Source: an uncultured Lachnospiraceae bacterium (GTDB lineage Bacteria > Bacillota > Clostridia > Lachnospirales > Lachnospiraceae). Taken from it: 39,252 bases of DNA. Both the position numbers and the translations under genes were made by a program. Under the pieces are notes generated by a model. The model was not told the DNA's origin and ran no database searches. It saw only the letters and a program-made list of their open reading frames with translations. Where the stretch lies: positions 1-39,252 of the forward strand of contig CAJUFL010000032.1 of assembly GCA_910585605.1 (NCBI GenBank), given 5' to 3'. Below are positions 16,420 through 23,924 of the stretch, piece by piece; the stretch's first letter is position 1, and each line of letters starts with the position of its first letter.

Positions 16420-16800
16420 CTATTCCTTCCCCTCTTTCATATTTTTCAGCAGTTCTTTACTGAAATCCTGTAAAACCTTTTTCGACTTACTGTCTAACTG
16501 CTGATAAGTTTTTGTGATTTCTAAAATAATATCATAAAATGGATTATCTTCTTTTAATAAATCCGAAACGATAAGAGCTGTTTGATCTTCAGCTATTTTG
16601 TACATTTCTCCGTTTCCTGTTCTCAGCCATTCTTCACTTATTCCAAATTCCCGGCATATAGAATTTATAACAATGTTAGAAGGTATTCTGTTTCCTGTCT
16701 CGTAATTTGCAATTGTATTTCTTGCTAAACCAATTTTCTTTCCAAATTCTACCTGTGTCAGACCGGCACTTTCCCTAATTTCTTTAATTCGTTTATCCAA
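16420..16800 (-). CDS. XRE-family transcriptional regulator
   Basis: 126 aa starting with TTG at 16800 (read as Met: MDKRIKEIRESAGLTQVEFG). ACCTCCTT at 16808-16815 is the complement of a perfect AAGGAGGT, 7 bases from the TTG. The in-frame ATG at 16827 would sit in the -10 box, so it is rejected. An HTH_3 domain occupies residues 5-60 (LTQVEFGKKIGLARNTIANYETGNRIPS, then EFGISEEWLRTGNGEMY). A C-terminal helical part follows (DILKEDNPFYDIILEITKTYQQLD-like). It probably represses its own gene and the divergent pair of small genes, and may control the flanking ATPase-TPR operon. Confidence 0.9.
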   Translation of the reverse strand: MDKRIKEIRESAGLTQVEFGKKIGLARNTIANYETGNRIPSNIVINSICREFGISEEWLRTGNGEMYKIAEDQTALIVSDLLKEDNPFYDIILEITKTYQQLDSKSKKVLQDFSKELLKNMKEGKE

Positions 16801-16819
16801 TTCTGTTACCTCCTTCAAT

Positions 16820-16855
16820 GTATGCAATCATACCAAAGCAAAGTCACGTTGTCAA
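16820..16855 (-). promoter_or_regulatory. xre promoter with palindromic operator
   Basis: -35 TTGACA (16850-16855), 17-bp spacer, -10 TATGAT (16827-16832). The perfect inverted repeat GTATG-CAAT-CATAC (16820-16833) covers the -10, suitable for XRE autorepression. The transcript leader is only about 20 nt. Confidence 0.75.
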
Positions 16856-16865
16856 CAAATCACGC

Positions 16866-16894
16866 TTGACTTCGTCCCTTTATAGACTTATAAT
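16866..16894 (+). promoter_or_regulatory. promoter of the divergent small-gene pair
   Basis: TTGACT (16866-16871), 17-bp spacer, TATAAT (16889-16894), followed by AAGGAGGT (16913-16920) and ATG 16929. The boxes TCACGTTGTCAAC and TCACGCTTGACT in this short divergent region are similar and could be regulator half-sites. Confidence 0.8.
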
Positions 16895-16928
16895 ATTCTC
16901 ATAGTCAACAATTAAGGAGGTACTTACA

Positions 16929-17141
16929 ATGACAGAGACCAATATAAAAGAAATTTCCGATATGCTTCAAATCTTGATACAGCTGGATAGAGAACGTCTG
17001 CTTCTTATTCACAGCAAGGCAGACCAATTAGTAGCAGGGCAGGAAGCGGAAAACCATATGAAACCTTCCTACGCGAAAAAATGCAGAAACAGTTATAGAT
17101 TACTGACTATACGGAGGCTTTACTATGAGTATCTTAAGTAA
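16929..17141 (+). CDS. small hypothetical protein, 70 aa
   Basis: Strong promoter and SD directly upstream. The protein is helical and charged (EISDMLQILIQLDRERLLLIHSKADQLV), with a basic C-terminus (YAKKCRNSYRLLTIRRLYYEYLK), and no signal peptide or membrane segment. No family recognised. It overlaps the next gene by 17 bp, so the two are coupled. Divergent from the XRE regulator, as is typical of small genes under XRE control in mobile or stress modules. Confidence 0.65.
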   Translation: MTETNIKEISDMLQILIQLDRERLLLIHSKADQLVAGQEAENHMKPSYAKKCRNSYRLLTIRRLYYEYLK

Positions 17142-17403
17142 CTGGTATCATGGAAATATCGGTCTTGCTGAGAAAATCGGTCCACAGAATAAAAAATATT
17201 GGTCCCTTGCTGAAACAGTCAGCAAAGAGCGCCAATATTTTCTCACAAGACTGTCTGTGGAAGATAAAGAGCGCTTTGAAAAATGGAATGATTTACTGTG
17301 CGAAATGGAACACATGACAGAATACGAAAATTTTTCTTATGGCTTCCGACTCGGTGCCAGACTTACAGTTGAAATCTTTGAAACAGAGGATACAGATTTT
17401 TAG
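17125..17403 (+). CDS. DUF6809-like small protein
   Basis: 92 aa. The C-terminal motif FSYGFRLGARLTVEIFE and the preceding acidic helix (KERFEKWNDLLCEMEHMTEYE) fit the DUF6809 group of small proteins common in Firmicutes accessory regions. SD AGGCTTT-like is weak; translation probably depends on coupling with the overlapping gene upstream. Function unknown. Confidence 0.7.
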   Translation: MSILSNWYHGNIGLAEKIGPQNKKYWSLAETVSKERQYFLTRLSVEDKERFEKWNDLLCEMEHMTEYENFSYGFRLGARLTVEIFETEDTDF

Positions 17404-17412
17404 CAATACAGC

Positions 17413-17445
17413 AATCGGGTACTGACACAATCCACTCTGTGGTCA
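17413..17445. other. long imperfect hairpin after the small-gene pair
   Basis: CGGGTA-c-TGAC pairs with GTCA-a-TACCCG, with a further CACA/TGTG step inside. No T-run follows on either strand, so it is not a canonical intrinsic terminator. It separates convergent genes and may still slow transcription or stabilise RNA ends. Confidence 0.5.
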
Positions 17446-17463
17446 ATACCCGTGCCGCTTCCC

Positions 17464-18690
17464 TTATCTATATGGCTCCGTATAGACATAGTCTATTTCA
17501 TCCAGTTCGCTGATATTTAAAATCTCATCCTTTTGTGCAATCATCGTAAATCCATATAGATTCAGCCCATATTTTTCTATATTATCAGCAAATGCATTAA
17601 AATCCGAATCAGTGTATTCCATACCTGCCATTTTACAAAAATCTTCTTCATCCGCCATATATCTAAGCATACTGGTCATATGCTGTTTCATGTTATCCTC
17701 AGAAATCACCCAGTCTTCTTCCTCTCTGGTAGTTTCAATTACGCTAAACCAGGTAAGAAGCGGATACTTATCTGTATCATAACTCATGCTCCAGGCACTT
17801 GAGCTATAGAGAAAACCAATATGTTTATCCGAAAAGTATTCTGCCTGGTCAATTTCTTTATCATACCATGGATTTTTCTGGCAAAGGACGCACCACTCCG
17901 GATTCACCTCATTTTCCTGTATCCATTTTACAAAATCCTCATACCCCATAACCTGATTCAGGGTAAAATAAGCCTTGTAATAATCGCCGTCGTTCAATTC
18001 TCCAAGCCTCTCAAATGCTTCATTTTTATAACCGGCAGCACCCCTAGAGCCAGTATACCATGTATCTACAGCATCCTCTGCCGGGCAAAACACATTGTCA
18101 GACGGTTTCCCAAGTAAATCTGCATCATAAAGAATCATTTTTCCCTTATTAATCGTTCCGGCTACATTATGAAATACTCCTGTCATACTGCTGCTTTGTA
18201 GAATCGTAATATCATATTTCCCATTTCCGTTTCCGATTACATCCACTCTGTCCCTAAAAGTCCCTGGTAAAAACAACTCCGAATACACTGACAAATCTAA
18301 TGAAATCCTGTTGGTTTCGCCATGTTCTGTAGTTCCCGCAATCTCTGACGGATCATAATAAAAGATATCTACAATTTGCGGCAGGGCAAAAATGATAAAA
18401 CACACTATCAGCAAAACTACCGTTCCTACGATCACACCCGTTTTTATGAATGTTTTGCGTATAGCAGATTGAATCATTCTTGTAAATCTTTCAGATTCGC
18501 CATCTCTTTCCTCCAAAAACTCTTCCTCTTTCGTATCTTTTCTCAAATCTGAAAATGCAGATAATTCCTCCTGATCAAACAGATACTCACTGATCGCATC
18601 CTGTCGTTCAATATCTTCTTCTACCTTTCTTTTTTGTGTATCATCCAATTTTCCGGTTTTATATAATGCAATTAATTCATGATAAGTCAT
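17464..18690 (-). CDS. membrane anti-sigma factor (sigma-factor-regulator N/C-terminal type)
   Basis: 408 aa. Residues 1-95 are cytoplasmic, acidic and helical (MTYHELIALYKTGKLDDTQKRKVEEDIE, with QDAISEYLFDQEEL), then one membrane helix (TGVIVGTVVLLIVCFIIFALPQI). A roughly 290-residue extracellular domain follows (TNRISLDLSVYSELFLPG; VGFLYSSSAW-like strands). The pattern matches Firmicutes sigma-factor regulators with Sigma_reg_N and Sigma_reg_C domains. Its start overlaps the sigma gene's end by 14 bp, which supports a cognate pair. The signal is unknown. Only one Cys pair (WCVLCQ) is seen outside. Confidence 0.82.
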   Translation of the reverse strand: MTYHELIALYKTGKLDDTQKRKVEEDIERQDAISEYLFDQEELSAFSDLRKDTKEEEFLEERDGESERFTRMIQSAIRKTFIKTGVIVGTVVLLIVCFIIFALPQIVDIFYYDPSEIAGTTEHGETNRISLDLSVYSELFLPGTFRDRVDVIGNGNGKYDITILQSSSMTGVFHNVAGTINKGKMILYDADLLGKPSDNVFCPAEDAVDTWYTGSRGAAGYKNEAFERLGELNDGDYYKAYFTLNQVMGYEDFVKWIQENEVNPEWCVLCQKNPWYDKEIDQAEYFSDKHIGFLYSSSAWSMSYDTDKYPLLTWFSVIETTREEEDWVISEDNMKQHMTSMLRYMADEEDFCKMAGMEYTDSDFNAFADNIEKYGLNLYGFTMIAQKDEILNISELDEIDYVYTEPYR

Positions 18691-19183
18691 AACCCTTCGC
18701 CTCCATATATTTTTTTAACTCCCGTTTGCCGCGATATGCCAGCACCCGGACATTCTCGGGAGAAATTCTTAAAAGTACTGCAATCTCCTTTTGCGATAAA
18801 CCGCCATAATACTGCAATGTAAGTATTTCTCTTTTTTGCTCTCCAATATGCTGCAATGCCCGATACAATAACCGCAGTTTTTCATCCGCAAGCAATTGAT
18901 TTAATAAATTTGTGCCCTCTGCATCCCATAAAGTATCACCGATTTCTTCCAAGGGAACATTCCTCTGTTCTCTGCTTCGATAATTAAAATATAGGTTTCT
19001 GGCTACCGTATATAACCATGCCCGCATATTGGTATGTTCGTCTTTTAAAGAAAGCAATGCCTTTAAAAACGTTTCCTGCACCAAGTCCTCCGCAACCTCC
19101 CGGTTTCTGCAAAGGGAAAACAGATATAGATAGATTTCTTTCTGATATTTTATATAGAGCTGCCGCAATAAATGCTTTTGCAT
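18677..19183 (-). CDS. ECF-type RNA polymerase sigma factor
   Basis: 168 aa from ATG 19183 (MQKHLLRQLYIKYQKEIYLYLF), with AAAGGAGG 6 bases upstream; the longer in-frame ORF to 19264 has no SD. Region 2: SLCRNREVAEDLVQETFLKALLSL, MRAWLYTVARNLYFNYRSRE. Region 4: LQHIGEQKREILTLQYYGGLSQKEIAVLLRISPENVRVLAYRGKRELKKYM. A TGTAAC box in the leader (reverse complement near 19245-19250) resembles ECF -35 elements, so autoregulation is possible but weakly supported. Confidence 0.93.
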   Translation of the reverse strand: MQKHLLRQLYIKYQKEIYLYLFSLCRNREVAEDLVQETFLKALLSLKDEHTNMRAWLYTVARNLYFNYRSREQRNVPLEEIGDTLWDAEGTNLLNQLLADEKLRLLYRALQHIGEQKREILTLQYYGGLSQKEIAVLLRISPENVRVLAYRGKRELKKYMEAKGYDLS

Positions 19184-19268
19184 ATCTGCCTCCTTTCCTC
19201 TTCTTGAAACGTTTCTATAAATAAAACAATGGTGATCATAAAATGTTACATATTTTTTCTCCACAAAT

Positions 19269-19301
19269 TAAAAAGCTTGAAAAGAAGATTCCTCTCAAGC
19301 C
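19269..19301 (-). terminator. candidate terminator after the MATE gene
   Basis: On the minus strand GCTTGA...TCAAGC (6-bp stem, 14-base loop) is followed by TTTTTAA. It lies about 170 bp downstream of the MATE stop and would shield the following sigma operon. The stem is short. Confidence 0.5.
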
Positions 19302-19468
19302 ATAAATGCTGTCTTTTTGTCTATGTATAAATGTTGGATTTTTAAGCCACAGCCACTGTTACGCCGTCAAAAATCCGCCTTGCAGATAAACATATATACT
19401 GCGTAGTTTTATCAAATATCAACAGGTCAGCACACTAGAATAATCCCAAAGCAGGAATTCATTTGCTG

Positions 19469-20812
19469 CTACTTAACGGCGGTCTGCCTGTTGTCCCGAA
19501 TTCTGAAATAATAGACAACCCCTGCTACATCTGCCAAAAACCACCCGATGGGAATCGCCGCCCAGATTCCTGTCACTCCAATCCATGAAATTCCGGAAAG
19601 GATATATGCTAGTACCACTCTGGTGCCTAGAGAACATATGGTAAGGATTACAGACATTCCCGGCTTTTCAACCGCCCGGTAATACCCATAAAGCATAAAC
19701 AAAAGCCCAATCCCAAAATAGAAAGCTGCCTCTATTCTCAGATACCCCACACCTGCCTCAATCACTTCCGTATTTGCTGATTCAATAAAAATACCCATCA
19801 ACGGTTTTGCAAACAGACACACCAGCAGGCTGATCATGGCACAGAATACAAAAACGCTGATGACAGAGCTTTTGATTCCTGCCTGTATTCTTTCTTTTTT
19901 GCCAGCACCATAATTTTGTGCCACAAAAGTGGAAAATGCATTTCCAAAATCCTGTACCGGCATATAAGCCAGAGTATCTATTTTTACTGCCGCTGCAAAG
20001 GCTGCCATCACCACGGCTCCAAAACTGTTTACCAGTCCCTGTATCATCAGAATCCCAAAATTCATTACAGACTGCTGAATACAGGTCAGAAAAGAAAGGC
20101 TGAAAATATCTCTTAAAATGCCGCTGTTCCACCGCATATGCTCTCTCTTTACCCGAAGCATGGGGAAACAAAAGGCATAATATATCATAATCCCAATCCC
20201 CGATACAAACTGCGAAATCACTGTGGCTACCGCAGCTCCTTCCACGCCCCAGTGACATACCACTACAAAAAGAATATCAAGAAAAATATTGAAAACCACG
20301 GATATCCCAAGAAACACCAGCGGCACCAGGGAATTCCCCACTGCCCTTAATAAATTGGCAAAAAAATTATAGAGAAACGTGGCAGTCATCCCTGCAAATA
20401 TACAGACCAGATACTCCTTCATCATTCCCTGTATCTCCACTGGCACCTGTAACACCTGTATAATCCAGTCCACACCGAGAAAAACACAGATATTTAACAC
20501 CACGGTAAGGATTCCGATCAACAAAAAGGAAAGAAAAATACCCTGATTCAGATTATCATAATCCTTTCTGCCAAACTGTATAGCAAAATAGGCACTGCTG
20601 CCCATACAAAGCCCGATTAAAATAGAAGTCAAAAATGTCATTAATGTATAAGAAGAACCGACTGCCGCCAATGCATCTGGCCCAAGAAATCTTCCCACAA
20701 TCAATGTATCCGCCACATTGTAAAACTGCTGAAGCACATTTCCAACCATAAGTGGAAATGCAAATTTTAATAATTTGGTTGTAATATTTCCTGTTGTTAA
20801 ATCCCCATTCAT
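19469..20812 (-). CDS. MATE-family efflux transporter
   Basis: 447 aa with twelve predicted membrane helices. The start MNGDLTTGNITTKLLKFAFPLMVGNVLQQFYNVADTLIVGRFLG is the standard MATE entry motif, with the second-half counterpart FLTCIQQSVMNFGILMIQGLVNSFGAVVMAAFAAAVKI and VAQNYGAGKKERI. These export drugs or metabolites in exchange for Na+ or H+; the substrate is unknown. Start ATG 20812, GGAGGGATAGG upstream. It stands alone between the sigma operon and the DUF4143 ATPase. Confidence 0.95.
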   Translation of the reverse strand: MNGDLTTGNITTKLLKFAFPLMVGNVLQQFYNVADTLIVGRFLGPDALAAVGSSYTLMTFLTSILIGLCMGSSAYFAIQFGRKDYDNLNQGIFLSFLLIGILTVVLNICVFLGVDWIIQVLQVPVEIQGMMKEYLVCIFAGMTATFLYNFFANLLRAVGNSLVPLVFLGISVVFNIFLDILFVVVCHWGVEGAAVATVISQFVSGIGIMIYYAFCFPMLRVKREHMRWNSGILRDIFSLSFLTCIQQSVMNFGILMIQGLVNSFGAVVMAAFAAAVKIDTLAYMPVQDFGNAFSTFVAQNYGAGKKERIQAGIKSSVISVFVFCAMISLLVCLFAKPLMGIFIESANTEVIEAGVGYLRIEAAFYFGIGLLFMLYGYYRAVEKPGMSVILTICSLGTRVVLAYILSGISWIGVTGIWAAIPIGWFLADVAGVVYYFRIRDNRQTAVK

Positions 20813-20891
20813 CCTATCCCTCCAGCCATAATTTGAAATCTGATTTCAAACTATGACTGCATTTCATCTTAGTACTTACTTTTAACAACTG

Positions 20892-22184
20892 CTAAAAATT
20901 CCATAATCCATATAAAGGAATATTTAAAATCCCTTTCGAAAATCCCAGTTCATCCAACGAAATCCGAATCGCCATATGATTCCGGTATTTGCTGTTGAAG
21001 ACTTTAATGCTCTGTGCCTTACGCCGGATTCTGGACTGCACATCTACCGGAACTACATCCCCGTCATCTTCAAAGACAAAGTCAATTCTGGCCGTCGCCC
21101 CCGAAATCCAGAAATAGAGTCTGTCCACCGTTTTATTCATCGTAAGCTCTGACAATACAAACTGTTCTAACAATGCACCATTGATATCCTCCATGGTTTC
21201 TTCACCGGTTTTAATCTGTGTATGGGAAATACCACACATAATCCGAAGCAAACCATGATCCAGGTGATACAGTTCAAATGACTTTTCATCTACCTGCAAC
21301 GGCAGAGGTGCTACTCCGTCCCTAATACGGTTTACCTTTCTCACTAGCCCTGTATCAACCAGCCAGTTTACAGAGTTTTCATATTCTCTTGCCCTCGCCT
21401 TGGCATCTACATACTGATACATAAATTTGCGGTTATCCTTTTCCATCTGGGCAGGTATACTGTTCCAAATCCTATCTACTTTTACTGCATACGCCTTTGG
21501 GACATATTTATCAATATGTTCCTTACTTCTGACAAGCAGTGCCTGCAAAATAGAATCAACACGGTCTAAATCATGATTTTTGACATAATCAAGCACTACA
21601 ATGGGCATCCCACCCACTATATAGAATTTTTTCAAATATTTTGTTATCTGCCTGATAATTTTGGGTTCAACAGGCTCCAGCTTCTGCTTTTCAATATGCT
21701 TGCACAAATCCTGTGCTTTATTCGCAGTCAAAAATTCTTCAAAAGTCATAGGATATAATGAAAGATTATAAAATTCTTCTACATACTCTGCCTCATGGGC
21801 AATCGTTCCCATTGTAGATGCAATCATACAGACAGGAAGATCCGGACGCTGTTTTTTCAAACTCATAATCGCTTCCACTGCCTTCGGATAAAGATGGGGT
21901 TCGTCAAACACAAACAAGGTCTCCCCCTCAGCAATCTGCTGGTCACAATAAATAGCAAGAGCTGCAATCAGCTTTTCAGCCCTCACCTTCGCTCCCTGCT
22001 TAAACAAGGTATATGCCTCTTCATCCTTTTCTAAATCTACATATATCAGCTTTTTATAAAACCCCTGTCCAAAATCAATGATAACCCAGGTCTTGCCGAC
22101 TCCCTTTGCTCCCTTTAAAAAGAGTACCTTATCCTGTGCATTCTCATACCATTCCATTAGATCATTCATTATAATCCTATACAT
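20892..22184 (-). CDS. AAA ATPase with DUF4143 C-terminal domain
   Basis: 430 aa. Walker A GAKGVGKT (about residues 25-32), Walker B TLFVFDEPHLYP (ordinary members have D-E-x-[HQ]), IASTMGT as sensor, then the EFYNLSLYPMTFEEFL turn typical of this family. The C-terminal DUF4143-type nuclease-fold part runs from about 300 (GALLEQFVLSEL, WISGATARIDFVFEDDGDVVPVDVQSR with the D...D/E-x-Q/K pattern). Members are widespread single-gene ATPases of unclear function. Start ATG 22184 with GAGGGCG upstream. Confidence 0.88.
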   Translation of the reverse strand: MYRIIMNDLMEWYENAQDKVLFLKGAKGVGKTWVIIDFGQGFYKKLIYVDLEKDEEAYTLFKQGAKVRAEKLIAALAIYCDQQIAEGETLFVFDEPHLYPKAVEAIMSLKKQRPDLPVCMIASTMGTIAHEAEYVEEFYNLSLYPMTFEEFLTANKAQDLCKHIEKQKLEPVEPKIIRQITKYLKKFYIVGGMPIVVLDYVKNHDLDRVDSILQALLVRSKEHIDKYVPKAYAVKVDRIWNSIPAQMEKDNRKFMYQYVDAKARAREYENSVNWLVDTGLVRKVNRIRDGVAPLPLQVDEKSFELYHLDHGLLRIMCGISHTQIKTGEETMEDINGALLEQFVLSELTMNKTVDRLYFWISGATARIDFVFEDDGDVVPVDVQSRIRRKAQSIKVFNSKYRNHMAIRISLDELGFSKGILNIPLYGLWNF

Positions 22185-22319
22185 TTCGCCCTCCTATGCC
22201 TTTTGTTTATGTGCACTTTTGCTATCCGCCATCTGTCTTCCGAAACCCTTAATACTATTTTGAAACCTCTTTCGTGATTCCGCTTCTCCATCTTTTCACA
22301 AAATTCTAATCTAATAACA

Positions 22320-23810
22320 CTATATCACTCCTGTTTTCAAAAGTAAATCACAATCTTTGGACTTCCATGCTTTTTTTAAACATTCAATCCCTTCCGTAAT
22401 TTGTTCCTCCTTTAACCGTGCAAAACCAATTATGATAGTCGGCTTATGTGCTTCCTCTTTAATATAATAATCAGAAAGAGCATATACTCTGACACCTTCC
22501 GCTTCTGCCAGCTTCATCAATTCTTCTTCTATCCGGGAAGCCCGAGCAGTACTGTCTCCAAACTCCAGCAGAAGATGAAGCCCTGCGCTTTCTCCCATAA
22601 TTCTTGCCGGCAGTCCCGCTCCCTTTAATCCCTGAAGCAGAAGATCATGCTTTCCTTTATATATTTTCCGCATCCGGTTTAAATGCCGTTCAAAATGCCC
22701 CTGTAAAAAGAATCCACCTATTACCTGCTGGTCAATTCTGGAAACAGTGGAAAAATAAAAACCTGCCTGTGACTGATACTGTTTTACTATTGTTTCCGGC
22801 AGCACCATATAACTCATCCTGATACCCGGTGCAATCACCTTAGAAAGAGTCCCCATATAAATCACTTTTCCAAAAGGATCCTGACTTTGCAGTGCAGGAA
22901 TGGGTTTCCCAAAATACCGGAATTCACTATCGTAATCATCCTCAATAATATATCGTTCCGTCCCCTTTGCTGCCCACGCCAGCAGCTGCTGCCTTCTGTT
23001 CGCAGACATAACAATGCCAAGGGGAAAATGATGAGATGGGGTTACATATACAAGGTTTGCATCACTTTTTTCTAACAAATCCATCCGTATCCCCTGTTCA
23101 TCCAGGGAAATCGGAGTAACAGAATAACCAACGCTTCCAAAAATGGTATATGCCTGCTTATAAGTTGGATTCTCCATTGCTACTGATTGTTGTCCTGCTA
23201 AAATCCGGCTTAACAGGAGCAGCATATAATCACTTCCGGCACCTATTACAATCTGGGAAACCTGACACTGTACCCCTCTTGACTGATGCAGATAAGTCTG
23301 TACAGCCTTACGCAGCTGTAAATCCCCCTGATGGCTTCCCGATAAAAATAACTCTTTATTATCATCAATCAGACATTCCCTCATTAGTTTTCTCCATTTG
23401 CTATACGGAAAATAATCCATATCTACACCGCTGGGAGAAAAATCCACCTGGTATTTTATTTTCTGTGGAGACATTGCATTCAATGTATCTTCACCGACTG
23501 TCTCTCTGGTGATTTCTTTTTCCTGCTCTTCGTAATTCCTAACATGAATCCCTTCCATATACAGCGTTTCCAATGCACAGACATAATATCCCTTCTTTGG
23601 AACAGATTCAATATATCCCTCTGACAACAGCTGCCCATATGCCATATCTACCGTATTGCGGCTTACTTCCAAATGCACTGCCAGACCTCTGCCGGAAGGA
23701 AGCTTTGTTCCGCAGGATAAGTTCCCGTTTTTTATCTCCTCCCGAATATATTTATAAATCTGTTCATATATTGGCTCACTGCTTTTGGTATCAATTAAAA
23801 TAGTCAGCAT
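22320..23810 (-). CDS. MocR/PdxR-type GntR regulator with aminotransferase domain
   Basis: 496 aa. An N-terminal GntR winged helix (residues 1-75: PIYEQIYKYIREEIKNGNLSCGTKLPSGRGLAVHLEVSRNTVDMAYGQLLSEGYI) is joined by a linker to a fold-type I aminotransferase domain (about 120-490). That domain carries DYDSEFRY and the PLP-lysine motif MGTLSKVIAPGIRMSY. MocR proteins sense pyridoxal phosphate or an amino compound and control a nearby gene, often pdxST or a transporter. No such gene is adjacent here, so the target is open. ATG 23810, with a weak SD (AGAGAAAACG). Confidence 0.92.
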   Translation of the reverse strand: MLTILIDTKSSEPIYEQIYKYIREEIKNGNLSCGTKLPSGRGLAVHLEVSRNTVDMAYGQLLSEGYIESVPKKGYYVCALETLYMEGIHVRNYEEQEKEITRETVGEDTLNAMSPQKIKYQVDFSPSGVDMDYFPYSKWRKLMRECLIDDNKELFLSGSHQGDLQLRKAVQTYLHQSRGVQCQVSQIVIGAGSDYMLLLLSRILAGQQSVAMENPTYKQAYTIFGSVGYSVTPISLDEQGIRMDLLEKSDANLVYVTPSHHFPLGIVMSANRRQQLLAWAAKGTERYIIEDDYDSEFRYFGKPIPALQSQDPFGKVIYMGTLSKVIAPGIRMSYMVLPETIVKQYQSQAGFYFSTVSRIDQQVIGGFFLQGHFERHLNRMRKIYKGKHDLLLQGLKGAGLPARIMGESAGLHLLLEFGDSTARASRIEEELMKLAEAEGVRVYALSDYYIKEEAHKPTIIIGFARLKEEQITEGIECLKKAWKSKDCDLLLKTGVI

Positions 23811-23860
23811 CGTTTTCTCTCCATTTCTCCCATCATTTCTGTCCCTGCATGAAAATTCCT

Positions 23861-23893
23861 AAAAAAAGGGGCACCGTCCTCTGACGCCACCCC
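23861..23893 (-). terminator. terminator after the 919-aa TPR gene
   Basis: Minus strand: GGGGTGGCGTC-AGAG-GACGGTGCCCC, a GC-rich stem with wobble pairs, followed by TTTTTTT. It lies about 32 bp after the stop codon. Confidence 0.85.
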
Positions 23894-23924
23894 AATCGTT
23901 ACATTAGTATAACAAATTATTAAA

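Noticed and set aside
17413..17445. Hairpin between convergent genes as an intrinsic terminator
   Set aside because: No U-tract on either strand; listed only as a structure.
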